Source: Diplosphaera chodatii (taxonomy: Eukaryota; Chlorophyta; Trebouxiophyceae; Prasiolales; Stichococcaceae). Taken from it: DNA of 64,000 nucleotides. A program made the position numbers and the translations under genes. This document shows positions 1-11,900 of the stretch, piece by piece. The first letter of the stretch is position 1; each line of letters begins with the position of its first letter. The stretch lies in the NCBI GenBank assembly GCA_032358165.1, contig JAALGY010000051.1, positions 496,001 to 560,000 on the forward strand, in the 5' to 3' direction. The notes under the pieces were generated by a model. It was not told the origin of the DNA. It did no database searches and saw only the letters and a list, made by a program, of their open reading frames with translations.

Positions 1-995
1 CCCCAGCTGAAGTGGAAGCGGCCGCACAAGACGGTGCAGCCACCTCACCAGACGCCACACATGCAGACAGCCTTCACAAGCAGGTTGAGCAAGCCAATGA
101 AGTGCGCCATTCTGCCTCATGGGTGTGCAAGGCTGGGCAGCAGCTTATGCACCTCTGTGCTTTGCCTCCACACAGCTGGGTGTGTCCAGGTGCTGGGCGT
201 GTACCTTTGGCACACGCTCTGGTGCAGGCTGCTGCAAGACTTCGGGGCCAGCTGAAGGCGGAGCAGCAGACACACGCCGAGACGAAGGCCGTCTTCGTTG
301 CCGAGGTCGCCGCACGCACCGCACTCCTGCAGCTGCTGCACAGCGTTGCGGCCTGCCTGCAGCGGCGCCTGGAAACATCCAGCGGGTGCTCAGCCCCCCT
401 GCAGCCTGCAGCGGACATCAGCACCTCCAGCAGCACCCCGCAGCATCTGCATGATGCACCAGGCGCCGCTGCCCTGCCTGCTGCGCCGCAGCGGCGTGAG
501 TGCAGCATCCCTGCTGCACGGCTGCGGCCCCGCAGCAGCCGGGCGGCTGCGGAGGCGGACCATAGTAGGACTACTGACAGGCAAACACTCGCGCCTTGGG
601 GCGTGCCTGGTGGGTGCAGGGCGTTGACGCCTGGCGTTGTATATACGAGGATCAGCACACCGAGGCGGCATGGTCTGCCCGCGCGTGTATCCAGGAGCGC
701 ACATGGACTTGGGAATCTTGTGAACCCTGGTGGACTCACCAGACAGGTGCAGCAAATGTGCAGAGAGCATCGGCCCACAGGCTGCTCATCAGCAGACGCT
801 GCTGGTGTCCAGGCGGCTGTAGTTGCATTGTGTGGAAGTCCCCGTGGTGCGCAGCACCAGGGGGCAGTGGGCTGCTCTGCCGCAGCAGCATGCGCTGCCA
901 GGTTGCAGGTTGTGCAGTGGCTTGCTGAGCATGCATTTGGGGCTGAGCGCATGACCGCACTGCATGCTTGTCAGCAGGCTGTTGATCAAGTATAG
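1..995 (+). CDS. 3' end of a coiled-coil protein (partial)
   Basis: The window opens inside a reading frame that stays open to a TAG at 993-995. A GT-AG intron fits at 102-227 (126 nt, phase 0). Splicing it joins DSLHKQVEQANE to AAARLRGQLKAEQQTHAET and then VAEVAARTALLQLLHS, giving a continuous heptad-like helix rich in Gln, Glu, Ala and Leu, as expected for a coiled coil. After about position 380 the sequence turns low-complexity (Ser, Pro, Ala, Cys), so the true last exon may end earlier and the rest may be intron or 3' UTR. No catalytic domain is visible and I do not recognise the family. It is convergent with the amidohydrolase whose stop lies at 1302. Identity cannot be set without the upstream part. 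Confidence 0.4.
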   Translation, partial: PAEVEAAAQDGAATSPDATHADSLHKQVEQANEVRHSASWVCKAGQQLMHLCALPPHSWVCPGAGRVPLAHALVQAAARLRGQLKAEQQTHAETKAVFVAEVAARTALLQLLHSVAACLQRRLETSSGCSAPLQPAADISTSSSTPQHLHDAPGAAALPAAPQRRECSIPAARLRPRSSRAAAEADHSRTTDRQTLAPWGVPGGCRALTPGVVYTRISTPRRHGLPARVSRSAHGLGNLVNPGGLTRQVQQMCREHRPTGCSSADAAGVQAAVVALCGSPRGAQHQGAVGCSAAAACAARLQVVQWLAEHAFGAERMTALHACQQAVDQV

Positions 996-1301
996 GAACA
1001 AGTGTACGAGCTCGTATGCTTTGGTTTTTCACAGCAAAACTTATACACGGTGCAAGGCAATGCACGAGGCCAGGCAATCGAATAAACATCAATCATTTGT
1101 GGCAGTATGCTGACGTTCTGAGCGCTACACCTGCCTGTATCAGAAACTGCCCCTCCCAGCTTTTTCGGGTGCTCTAGACACAACAGCTGGCAGCACGCAT
1201 TCACGCCTCTGGCTATGTGGCCGCAACAGTGCTTTTCTACCAATTTTGGCTGTACCGTATGATGACATTGTAGTGGCTGCGATATTGCAATCAGGACGTG
1301 T

Positions 1302-4300
1302 CTACTGTGCCACCGCTGCGGACCCACCGCTATGCGCCCGCTGCCCTGCCTCCCGTACAGCGCCCTGCAGAAACAGCCATGCCCACCAGTACATGGACTT
1401 AAAGGTACCGGACGATCTGTCGGCGAGCAACGGTGCCCGGCTCTCGGATGTCCAATCACGCTGGCCCTTGCAGTCCAGCTGCCATGGTGAGTGCACCCCG
1501 CACAAGGGTCGCCGCTGCCGCACACTGCTGCGGTGGGCCGCCCGTCAACCGCATTCCGGGTCTCACCTGGACGGCCAGGGCCGCCTGCGCAGCCGCATCC
1601 TCGCCTTCCAGCAGCCGGTCCGTGCCCCGCGGCGCGACGACGCCGTTGGGCACCAGACCGGCGACGGCCCGCGGCAGCGGCGCAAAGTCCAGCTGCCTGT
1701 AGTCCGGCACGCCCGCCGTGATGGCCCTGCCATCCCTGACGACCACCTGCAGGGGACGGCGCTGCCGTAAACCGCTGTGCGCGACTCAGCAGCTCGTGGA
1801 GGCGGAAAAGCATGCTGCAGGCTGCACAGCTGGACGTCTTGGCTGCGAACAGGCAACCCAGGTGACAACAGGGTTTATGCTTTCGTTTCGTACATGTTCC
1901 TAGTGTCACAGACTGTACAGACAGACTCACGGCATGACCGCGCACCCTGTCGAACTGCGGGCGGGCCAGCAGCTCGCTGTAGCGGCGGCCGCGGAACAGG
2001 ACAAAGTCCGCGGGGCCGCCCGCCGCCAGGGCGCCTGTCCCCTGGGCCGCCAGGCCCATCGCCGCCGCCGGCACGCCGGCCACCGCGCGCGGCCAGGCGC
2101 CGACCGTCGGCCGGTCCAGGTGCCCGATGCGGCAGCCCTGCAGTGATGATGCACACACACCTCTGCGACGGTCAAATTTCCGAAACAGCGTTGTGTCTTC
2201 AGGTGCCTCATCAGCGATTAGGATGGCAGTGGTGTGCAACCCAAAGGCGCCTTCCCAACTGTGGGTATCAGCTTCTGTGCAGCCGCAATGCAGTCGATTG
2301 TCACCTGGGCAAAGACTTCCAGCATGTCGAGGTCGCCGTACGCGTAGAACTGGTCGCGCGTGTTGTCCGAGGCGAGCGCCACCGCCACGCCGCCCGCCGC
2401 CAGCTCCTGCAGCGCCGTGATGCCGCGCCACCGCGGCGTCCGCCGCCCCGTGTGGTCGCGGTCCTGCGCACGGGCAGCACCACCGCCTGTCAACCCCGAA
2501 ACCGAGCTCAGCTGTGCCTGCTACCCCTGCGCCACCAGCAGCACCGCTGCTCCGCTTCCACATGGCCCCTGCTGCAGTCCCTCCCGGCATGCCGCCAAGG
2601 TGTGGCCACCCTGCCCACAGGCGGCGCTGCCGGTCATGCAGCGGGCGACGAGTGGCAAGGGGCGCCACCTGCGTCCACTCGTTGACGAGCGGCAGCGACA
2701 CCACCGTGACGCCCGCCTGCGCCGCCAGCTTGGCAGTGAGCGCCACGTCAGCATCCGACTGCCAGGCAAGCGAGCTGCAGCGCAGGTGTGCCAACACCAT
2801 CAGGCCCAGCGCTCTTGCAGCCCGGACGCCCTTGGGTCACGCCCAGCCATGCGGTGTGTATGCAGCGCAGGAGGTCGCCAGGCTCTCTGCATGCAGGTGT
2901 CACTTGCAGCCAGCACATCGGTGCAGGGCTCCAAGCATCTGGGACGGCCGCGAGCACGCTCACCAGCAGTGGCCGCACACGATGCGGCCCGGGAAGCGGT
3001 GCTGCAGCGCCTTCTGCGCCACGTACCGCAGCCCCTTGGCCGCCACGTTGCGGTTTTCGTCCACGTGGAAGTCCAGGTCCAGCCCCCGCTCGGCCGCCAG
3101 GCTGAACATCCTGCAGGTGGCAGCAGGGTTGCGCGGGCAGCTGGGTACCAAGCGTTGCTCTTGCCAGTGCACCATTTGTGCATGAACTATCCGAACACCA
3201 TTCAGCCACCACATGGTGGTCCCTTTGCTGCACAGCTAAAGTTTGACCTTCAACCTGGCAGCCTGTGTGACTCGATGACGGGAGGGGTGCCGCCTCCTTG
3301 AGGAGCTGAGGCCGCTCGTTGTAGCAGGCACCTGTCGAGCAGCAGGTCGCGGTCGGCGTCGCACGTCGTCCAGTCGTCCTCGGGCTGGCCGCCGTCCTCA
3401 GCGCAGCACACCGCGGCGCCCAGCACCCCGCCGTGCGCCGCCACCGTGTCCGCCAGCGCGGCCGCCGCCCCCGCGTCCCGGAAGAACGACAGCACCACCA
3501 GGCACACCCCCTGCAGCTCCACCTGCCGCAGCAGACATGCGACATGTTCCTTGGATGCCGTCGTGAAGGGTAGACCCGGTCGGAGGTTGGCTTCAGCGCA
3601 CCACTGCGTGGAGCAGTGCATCCAGGAGTGGCGCACACATAGCTGGCCGTCGCGAGCACTTCGAGCAGGCGCTGACCTTGCCGGCCCACTTTGCCCGCAG
3701 CCGCGAGAATGCGGGCCAGGTGAGCGAGCGCTGCCTGGGCGACATGTTGATGAGGTGCGTGCGCAGGGCCTTGGTTCCGTGGGCGTAGGCGCACGCCACG
3801 CTGAAGTCCATGCGCCTGCAGCCGCAAACAATTCAACTGTCACCCCGCGCTTTGGGCACGGATCTGCAGATGCGTGTATGCGGCATCACAGGTAGATGCC
3901 ACATGCAAGACGTAGGTGTTGTCGACCCACCTGAAGACGTCGTCGGCGTCCCACAGGTCTGCATCCGCCGCCGTGCTGCGGTCCGCGCCGGACAGGCTGC
4001 CATCCGGATTCCGGCTCCGCTCACACGTGTGCCCCTTGTCTGCAGACAATAAATGCTTGCTGATAGCTACGCCGTCCACAGCACCTCATGCTACACCAAA
4101 TGGTCACTCTATCAAATCTGAAACGCTGGCAAGCACATGAGCGGCGCATGCACAGCATGTGCTCCCTCGCTGCGCATGCACCGGCACCACGGGCACCCAC
4201 CTATGTGGGTGTGCAGGTCCACGAATGCCGGCAGCACCATGCTCTCGCGGACGTCCAAGTAGGCCCCATGGCCCTTGGCGGCTGCTGCCCCCGCCGGCCT

Positions 4301-4510
4301 GATGGCTGCGATGCGCGCGCTGCTGACCTCAATATCCACCGTGACCACGCCATCGAGGCAGGGCTGCCACTCCTCGGAAGTGAGGCCGCCGCTGCTGTCC
4401 GTGGCGTTCTGCACGCTTCTGCGCAAGTCGATGCAGCAGGCTGGCACCCTGGCGTTGCCCAGCGTGTAGTTGGGGGCATCCGGCAAAGCGACAAAGTCGT
4501 GCCTTGTCAT
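1302..4510 (-). CDS. Amidohydrolase, cytosine deaminase (CodA)-like
   Basis: A metal-dependent amidohydrolase of the CodA/AtzC type, predicted to deaminate cytosine or a related heterocycle. Exon 1 (4201-4510) starts MTRHDFVALPDAPNY and ends in LHTHI. Exon 2 (3931-4039) completes LHTHIDKGH, the HxH metal motif. Exon 3 gives CAYAHGTKALRTHL. A later exon has DLDFHVDENRNVAAKGL (H..DE), followed by RIVCGHC (third His), then ALASDNTRDQFYAYGDLDML (metal Asp), then ADFVLFRGRRYSELL and VVRDGRAI near the C terminus. All ligand positions known for E. coli CodA are present, so it should be active. About nine to ten exons are needed. After the last recognised exon (donor just after ALAVQ) the final exon is uncertain; an in-phase exon ending at TAG 1302-1304 adds a tail with a short hydrophobic patch (MYWWAWLFLQGAV). 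The exact substrate is inferred, not shown. Confidence 0.82.
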
Positions 4511-5268
4511 ATTCGACGCGCACGTCGCCGGACTGGACCACCAAAGTGCGTCAGGTCAATGTTGACTGCAATTGAGGGATGTGACAACGGGTATCGATCA
4601 TCAATCGAAGCTACGCTGACGCGCCAGCAATGTGGTGCTAGCAAGTGATCTGATGGTCGCCCTAGGGTCAATGAACCATGCTTTCCGCTCAGAGAAAGAT
4701 ATACGTGACTGCTCGTGGGTCAGCTATCACACTGAGGCACCCTATGCTGACGTGAGTGCAACACCGCTGTCAGGCACTCAGACTCATTGCTGTGCATGCG
4801 GGCCAACATTCCCGCCAAGGATTCCCCGGGAACACGTGGGCGCTAGCTGGCATGGCAACCCTTGCCCGGACACATCGCAGGGCACCGTTGTGTCTTTGGC
4901 GCCTTGTTCTCAAATCACATCGTAGACTCGATTGCTGGCAAGGCTGTACAGAAGCGCAGCTCAAGTCAACTCAACCATCGCGCAGAACAGACTCCCATCC
5001 TTTGTGTATTGCGATCTTCCCCGCTCGTCAGGTGCAGCAGTACGCGCATACAGCGGAACCTGATCGAAGTTCAGTGATGCAGATGACACTCGTTGACTCC
5101 GTCTCAGTGCAGGCTGCCTTGGGAACAATGCACCAGGGCGCCCAGTGGTGAAGTCCTGCAGCACACATTCATCCTTGATGCTCCAGCAGTCATCTGAGTA
5201 TTTCTGATGCTGATACTGCAGGGCGACTCTGTCACACACCAGCACCGGGGCAGTGGTGCCAGCCCAGC
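4511..5268. other. Divergent intergenic region, amidohydrolase/PP2C
   Basis: About 760 nt between the start codons of two divergent genes. I see no supported coding exon, RNA gene or clear repeat. It should hold both promoters and 5' UTRs; no TATA-like element could be assigned with confidence. Confidence 0.4.
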
Positions 5269-8098
5269 ATGGCCCGCCCTGCGGATGGCGGCGCAGATGC
5301 ATCGGAGGCCACCATCGCCGACAGCCTCAACCTGGCCACTCGGACGCTGAGCGTTCAGGATGGAGACCTGCCGCCGCCGCCGTCGCCTCCACACGAAGAG
5401 CGGCGGGTCAGCTCACCCTTTGCATCACGGGCGTCGGAACCCCTGCCGGATGATGCAGCAGCAGCAGAGCAGCCAAGAGACACGCAGGCACCGCAAGCCA
5501 ATGGGGCAGTCGATGATCGACCGGACGATGAGCAGGATCAGCGTGGCCAGCAGGATAGTCAGCAGCCAGGGCCAGCTGCTCGGTCGGTAAAGCGTTTGAC
5601 ACCCACGACGGAGCGCACGGAAAGCGATGCGGCAGACATGGTGCGGCAGCGGGTGTCGTCCGACAGCCGGAAAGGACGCGACAGCTACAGCGGCAGCAGC
5701 GCCGGGCAGCGCGCCGCGAAAGCCGATCAGCACCAGCAGCCCAGGCGCAGCTCAGACAGCCAGCGCCCCAGCAACCGAAGCAGCGCCACGAACAGCGAGG
5801 CAGGCGATCAGCTGGAAGGTGACTACGGTGTTTGCATTCTCTTGTCGATGGCATGCGTCATACTCAGGGCCCATTGGCTTGCTGATGTAAAACACTCAAG
5901 CGCCTGATGCATGCATCACGCCTGATGTCACTCGCAGATGGGGATGGCCGACAGCAGCCGCTGTTCTCCACGGCAGCATCGGAGGCCCTGGCATCATTGG
6001 CCCCCGGGGCGGCGCCGTCGTGGGCTGGAGGCCAGCAGCATGGCCAGCAGCAGCCGGAGCAGCAGCGCCAGCAGGCAGCACCACCCGCGCTCCACATGTT
6101 CTGGGGCGCAGCGCAGGCCCAGGGTGAGCTGAAGTCCCCACACTCCAACTCCTCCTCTGTGAACGCTCATTGAAAGCATGCCACGCCACCGCATCGCAGG
6201 TAGCAGAGTTTTTTTACTTCCAACGACGACGCTGCCTCAACACCATTGATGAGCGCACTACGGACAGACACCGCTCCTGCTGCACAGGCGAGCGCGACCA
6301 TTTCGAGGACCGCTACTCCCTCCAGCCGCAGCTCCAGTTGGGCCCCCCAGAGAACATTCCAGCAGAGGGCAGCAGCAAAGCGAAGGCATCGGAGCCTTCG
6401 AAAGCGGAGCCGCCGGCGGACAGCAGTGGCAGCCAGCAGCGGTCCAGCTATGCGGCGGTGTTTGACGGCCACAGCGCAGCAGACGCAGCCGACATGGCGG
6501 CCAAGCGGCTGCATGTGATCCTGGCCAGCGAGCTGAAGGCCTCTGACAGGTGTGCAGGCATATGTCCTGGCCCCTCACCCTGCGTCCTGCATGTGCTGTG
6601 AACAAGGCTGGTGCTGAAGGATCACAGCACAGTTTGCCCGCACGACCTGACCACCAGCGCGCTCCCGATGTGCTGCAGCGGCGGCCAGTGGGACAAACAG
6701 GACGTCAAAGACGCCCTCATCCGCACCTTCAGCACCATGGACGGCGAGATCCTGGCGGACGCCGCGCGCTCGGGCGCCCGCTGCGGCAGCACGGCCTGCG
6801 TGGCGCTGCAGCTGGGCGGCGACCTGTACGTGGCGCATGCGGGTGCGGTCCACCGGGCCGGGCTCAGGGCATGCGGTAGACAGGGGTCTGCCCGCCCCCT
6901 GTGCGTGCATGCGCCTGTACATGGTGTGTCCTGGTCGCCACGATGCTCAGGAGCGCTTTGTGGTCAGGTTGGTGTCCTACACGCTTGGCCATGGGACGTG
7001 TAGCGTGCGATTGCCGCTCCTGGCTGCAATGCAGGAGACAGCATCGCAGTGCTGGATCGCAACGGGCAGGCCGAAGTCCTGACGTCCAAGGGCAGCCACA
7101 AGGTACTCCGATTTGCTACACTCTCTCAGCCTCAGCGTGTACACACCCATCTGTGGTGGCTGTGGGCGACTGAGTCAGCTCAGCGCAGGCACTCAACGCC
7201 CATAAGGTGCACAGGTATGGGCGTCTGAACTGCTGCGGACTGCTGAGCCCTGCGCCGGGCTGCAGGTCGACGCGCCCAGGGAGGCGGCGCGCGTCAGGGC
7301 GCACGGCGGCGTGGTCATGCCCGGCGGCCAGCGCATCATCAGCCCCAGCGGCCGCCACAGCCTGAACATGGCGCGCGCCCTGGGCGACGCCGACTACAAG
7401 GCGCCCAACCGCATCGTCAGCGCCGTGCCGGACGTGCGCCATGTGTCCATCGGGTGCGGATGCTGCGGCGTGCTTGAGCTGAGCGCGCAGGCGCAGCGGG
7501 CTGATGCTGGCAGTGCAGCCGTCGTTCTGGAGTGTGACAGGCCCTGGCAGGCAAAGCACTGTACACGCAGCATTGCAAGGTGACTGGCACCAGGTGTCAT
7601 GTGTTACACAAGCCGAGGGCTTCAGCGACGGCTTGGGTCGCTGAAGATGCCCGCAGTGACAGCCTACTGCATGACGGCTGACCACCTTTGATTCTCACGG
7701 GCAGGCAGCAGGACAAGGCGGTCATCCTGGCGTCCGATGGCCTGTGGGACGTGGTGTCGGAGTCCGAGGCCGTGTCGGCCGTCAGCACCTCCCTGGGCGG
7801 CGGCACCGCCGAGCTCAAGGTGCGAGCCGGCATGGGCTGGACGGTGGCAGTGGTACAGTGCACTACAGTGCTGCATGTATGCTGGCATCCAGGCAGACAG
7901 ACCCCTCCCACGCTCTGACCATGCGCGGGTGAATGTGCAACTGGTGGTGTATGCTCGCTGATTGTGCAGGCCCGCGCGACGGGCGATGCCGCAGAGAGCC
8001 TGGCGCACGCTGCCGCGGACGCGCTCGTCGGGCTGGCGCTCAAGAACGGCACCACGGACAACGTCACGGTGGTGGTGGGCCTCGTGCGCTGGTCATGA
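5269..8098 (+). CDS. PP2C-family (PPM) Ser/Thr protein phosphatase
   Basis: Protein phosphatase of the metal-dependent PPM family. Splicing exons 5269-5818, 5938-6123, 6288-6549, 6679-6842, 7035-7102, 7266-7453, 7705-7819 and 7970-8098 keeps phase throughout and gives 553 residues. Residues about 1-245 are a disordered leader rich in Ser, Gln, Asp and Arg. The catalytic domain follows with the usual motifs in order: GERDHFEDRYS, YAAVFDGHSAADAA, RCGSTACVALQLGGDLYVAHAGDS, AHGGVV, SLNMARALGD, AVILASDGLWDVVSESEA and GTTDNVTVVVG. The metal-binding Asp residues (ED, DGH, SDG, DN) are all present, so the enzyme looks competent. The usual DGHGG is DGHSA here. No transmembrane segment or clear targeting peptide is seen. 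The target is unknown. The first exon is the least certain part because it is low-complexity. Confidence 0.9.
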
Positions 8099-8183
8099 GC
8101 TGGGTATGGTCGGGCATGGCCATGTTCAGATCCAGCGGGCGCAGCGTGCAGCCAGTGCGGGCGGATTGATTGATGGCACCGAT

Positions 8184-8188
8184 TGTAA
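8184..8188 (+). promoter_or_regulatory. TGTAA poly(A) signal of the PP2C gene
   Basis: TGTAA, the usual polyadenylation signal of green algae, lies 86 nt after the PP2C stop codon. Confidence 0.55.
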
Positions 8189-8938
8189 TTCTACGCTGAT
8201 TGATAGGCTGGAACTGACATCGACCACACAGCGAGTGTGGCCAGACCTTGCTCGATCGATTGACTGATTGCTTTGCATGTCAGTTGAAGCTGAACATACA
8301 CTCGTCGCTCTGCTTGCCGACCACGCTCACGTGTCCCGACTTCACTAGCCGCTCTGCCGCATGTCATCCTGGGGCATCATTGACGTATGCGCAGCGAATG
8401 ACACATGTTTGGCGTTCCAATCCGGTATGAAAGCTCATTCAACCGATGTGGGCCCCAACTTATCCTGGGCTGGAGGCGCACCGGCACGTGATCATGTACA
8501 ATCCACATCTGATAACTCAAACACAGAAGCAAGCGGCGCTGCGCTGCGCTGCAAAAAACGGAGGGGCTTGCAGGGTTTTGTGACTAGATGTTGCGCAATG
8601 GACCACAACTCGCGCCGAGCCGGCCAGCCACCCGCCGATCGGTCACGGCGCTTTGATCGATGCACATTTGAAACCGCAGCATGTAGGTCGGGCTGCCGCA
8701 CCATCTGGCGGGCACCCGGCGCCCAAGGCATGGTGCCCTGAGCAGGCACGCGATTTGGCATCAGGCTTGCACCGGGAGACTTGGGGTCGCCATGGCGGCT
8801 GCCCCCACCGCTGGCCCGGCCTGCGCTCCAGCGCCGCCCAGTGCGGTGCGCCACGCTACAGTAGCCCGCCCTGTTTCGCTTGAATCCTGCGCCCTGCCCG
8901 CAGACTGACAACTAGCTCCTGGCCTGTCGGTTTAGGTG
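8189..8938. other. Intergenic region before the DDT gene
   Basis: About 750 nt. A short open stretch from an ATG at 8792 (MAAAPTAGPACAPAP...) runs to a stop at 8906-8908 and could be a leader exon of the next gene, but no convincing donor joins it. Otherwise nothing recognised. Confidence 0.35.
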
Positions 8939-11900
8939 ATGCCTTCTGGGCTGGAGCAGCAGATGCTGGAACTCGTTCACCACGCCATCGGCAGCCGTGA
9001 CGCTGTCGTATCGCGCCTGGCGCTGGGCCTGCAGCCCCGGGCGGGCCCCGAGGCAGGCGATGGCTTTCAGTCGGGCACGGAGTCGACCCTGCCTCGGCCC
9101 CTCATCGATGCCTGGCTCCAACAGGTGCGGCCTTGGATCCCACCCGCAACCTCCCCGCCGGTCCTCCGCCGCCTGTGGACGCACCGCAGCACCGCCCAGC
9201 CTGCCGTGCACAGTGTCGAGGTGCAGGTGCCATTTGCACCGTCAAAGGTCGCCCTTTGGTGCCTACAAAGCTACTCACGGCCAGTCCGGCGCACAAGAGT
9301 GCTTCTGCGCGCTGCACAGCGCGCCGATCGAGCCGCTGCAGCCGTCTGTCGGCCGCTGCATCGGCAGCGCTGCTGCGGGGCCACACTTTCTGCAGCACAT
9401 GCCATTGCAACAACCCCAGCACTGTTTGCCGGCCAGGTGGCGGCGCCCAGGGCGCTGGAGGACGGGCGGACGCTGTGGGAGGCGGATCCGGGGCTGCTGC
9501 AGCGCTATGGTCTGGCGGCTGGGCCGCCGGCCGCCGCGGCAGCCGGCACGCCGCCGCCTCATGAACAGCAGCAGCGGCAGGAGCAGGAGGACGACGAGGA
9601 GGATTCAGATTCTGACGACGAGCCCGTCCGCCCAGCACGTGAGGCTGTCGCTGGAGGTGGTGGCTCCAGGTCACCCATGTGCATGGCTCCAAACCGCGGG
9701 GAGCAACACCGACGCTGCCCAACATGTCGCAGTCCCAAGTGGGGGCGCCTCCGGCTGGTCAACACACCGTCGTGCCGTCGATCGGCAGGTGTCACGCAGA
9801 GCCGGGCGGAGCGCAAGCAGCGGCGCAACTTCGCGGCGGAGGCGGGGGAGACCGGCGACGCGTTCGGCGACGACATGGAGGGGGGCACGCCGCCGCCCGG
9901 CGCCAAGCAGCCCCGCGCGCCCCTGCCCCCGCAGACCCTGGAGGTGCGGCCGGCCGGCATGCTCATTGTGCACTTGCCTGCAATGCTGCTGCTGCACAAA
10001 CTACTGGTGCTGAGCGTGTTCAATGTCATACGGTGAGCAGCTCGCCGCTGCCACAAGATGGGCGCTCCGCGCCTTGAGGACCGCTACACGTGGCTTGGGC
10101 TCGTCAACGGGTGTGCACGCTGATAAGCATACCTGGTGTCTCTGCAGGAGTCCGAGGCGCGCCTGAAGCCGGGCACCATCAAGCACTGCGCGCTGACGGT
10201 GCTGAAGGACGCCGGGGCGCGGGGCATGCCGATCGACGACATCATGGCCGCCGTGTCCGCCGCGGGGCTGCGCCAGTGGGACGCCAACTCCAAGCGCGTC
10301 GTGCAGTTTGTGCGTCCCCCTGCCCCTCGCACCGCTTGGCAGCGCCCGGTCGTGGTTGATTCCCCACAACAGTGCCCGCGGTCACACGTTGACTGGGCTT
10401 GAACACAGCCTGCCACTGCTTGGCCCAACTGCGTTGAGGAGGGCCGTGCAGGATATTCTTGTGTCACCACCCTCTTCATGATGTGCGAGTTTGTTGCGGG
10501 TCTGACACTCGCATACCGCGCGCCAGGCGCTGTCGTCGGACGAGGCGTTTGTGCGCACGGCCAAGGGGGTGTACGCGCTGTCGTGCCTCGCCGGCATCTC
10601 GCAGCGCCCCACCGCGCGCAACCCCCGCTCCCAGAAAAAGGTGTGCGGCGCCTGGCTCTAGGGGTTTGCCAGATGTACGGCTATCATCGCCAGTGTCTGC
10701 ATGCGTTGGTGTGTGAAAGCATGAAGTTGCACCTGGCATGATCCGCGAGGGGCATAGTGGCGGTTCTGCATATGCTGTGGTCCAACCGCACCACGTTCTG
10801 GGCTACAAGTGCTTCACAGAAACCACCAAGCGTGGACATCCCTGCAACTTCGGCGCTCAGTGCCTTCTGGCCCGCCCGCAGCCGCGGCGGCACGCGGTGG
10901 ACGAGGGCTGGGACGGCGAGGCGAACGGGTATGCGGACGAGGGCGGCGCCGATGGCTGGGACGCCCAGAACGGGCGGCCGGACCCGTACGCGCGCGCCGA
11001 CAGGGCGCTGCAGCGCGCGCAGGCGGATGTGGCGGAGCAGCGCGAGCGCCTCGAAAAAGTGCGCACACAGCCTGCGGTCTGGGATCCGTTCATGCTCCAG
11101 GGCTCAGAGCTTCAACCCTGCCTCCCTTGCGTCCCAAGTTGTGCGGCGCCGTGTGCGCCCGCCGCCTGGCCGACCACCGCCACCCGGCAGAGTACCCAGC
11201 AGCGGCTGCAGGTGCCCTGTCGGTGACACTGGTGCGTCGGCAGCCCGAGGCACCCTCCCTGCCGCAGCAGCAGCTGAGTCGTGGCAGCTTGCATGTCCGA
11301 CCAGGCACACATGGCAGCGGAGGAGGCGGAGGCAAAGGCGGAGGCGGCGGAGCGGAAGGCGAAAGCCGCGGCACCCAGCAAACGGAAGCGGGAAGCAGCC
11401 GCCCTGGTGGCGCAGCACGCCGCGCTTGTTGCTGTGGCAGACGCCATCCCCAAGGTGCGCCATTGCACTCACGCTGTGCAGCACCTCCCACATACCTATC
11501 ATGCTTGCCTGCTGCCAGTGGACTCCCATCTCTGAGTGGACAATGTTTCCTAGACACCTTGCTGAACACGGCAGGCGCTTCAGGTGCACTGTGTTCAATG
11601 GATTGCCTTCTGCGATGCAGCTGGCGGCTGTTGTCTCAGAGCAGCAGGCAGCGCAGCAGGCCAAGCGGCAGGCGCTGGCGGCGGCCGACGCGAAGCCTCC
11701 TGCCGATGACGTAGCTGCATTGACGCCTGCTGCTGGCAGTGCGCCAGCAGAGCAGCAAGCTGGGCCGCCGCTGCAGCAACCGGTGTCTCCAGCAGCGCAG
11801 CAGCCACAGCAGCCTGACATCACTGCCCTCCAGCAGCAGCAGGCAGCGGCGCTGCAGCAGCAGCAGCAGGCGGCGGCCCTGCAGCAGCTGGCGGGCCTGC

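Noticed and set aside
986..2800. 604-codon open frame on the minus strand
   Set aside because: It overlaps amidohydrolase exons that read in other frames with clear motifs and splice sites; the long frame is a GC-rich by-product.
5425..5733. Minus-strand frame with a membrane-like segment (WLLTILLATLILLIV)
   Set aside because: It is antisense to the PP2C leader exon, has an in-frame stop just upstream and no splice partner; the hydrophobic run is the complement of a Gln/Asp-rich stretch.
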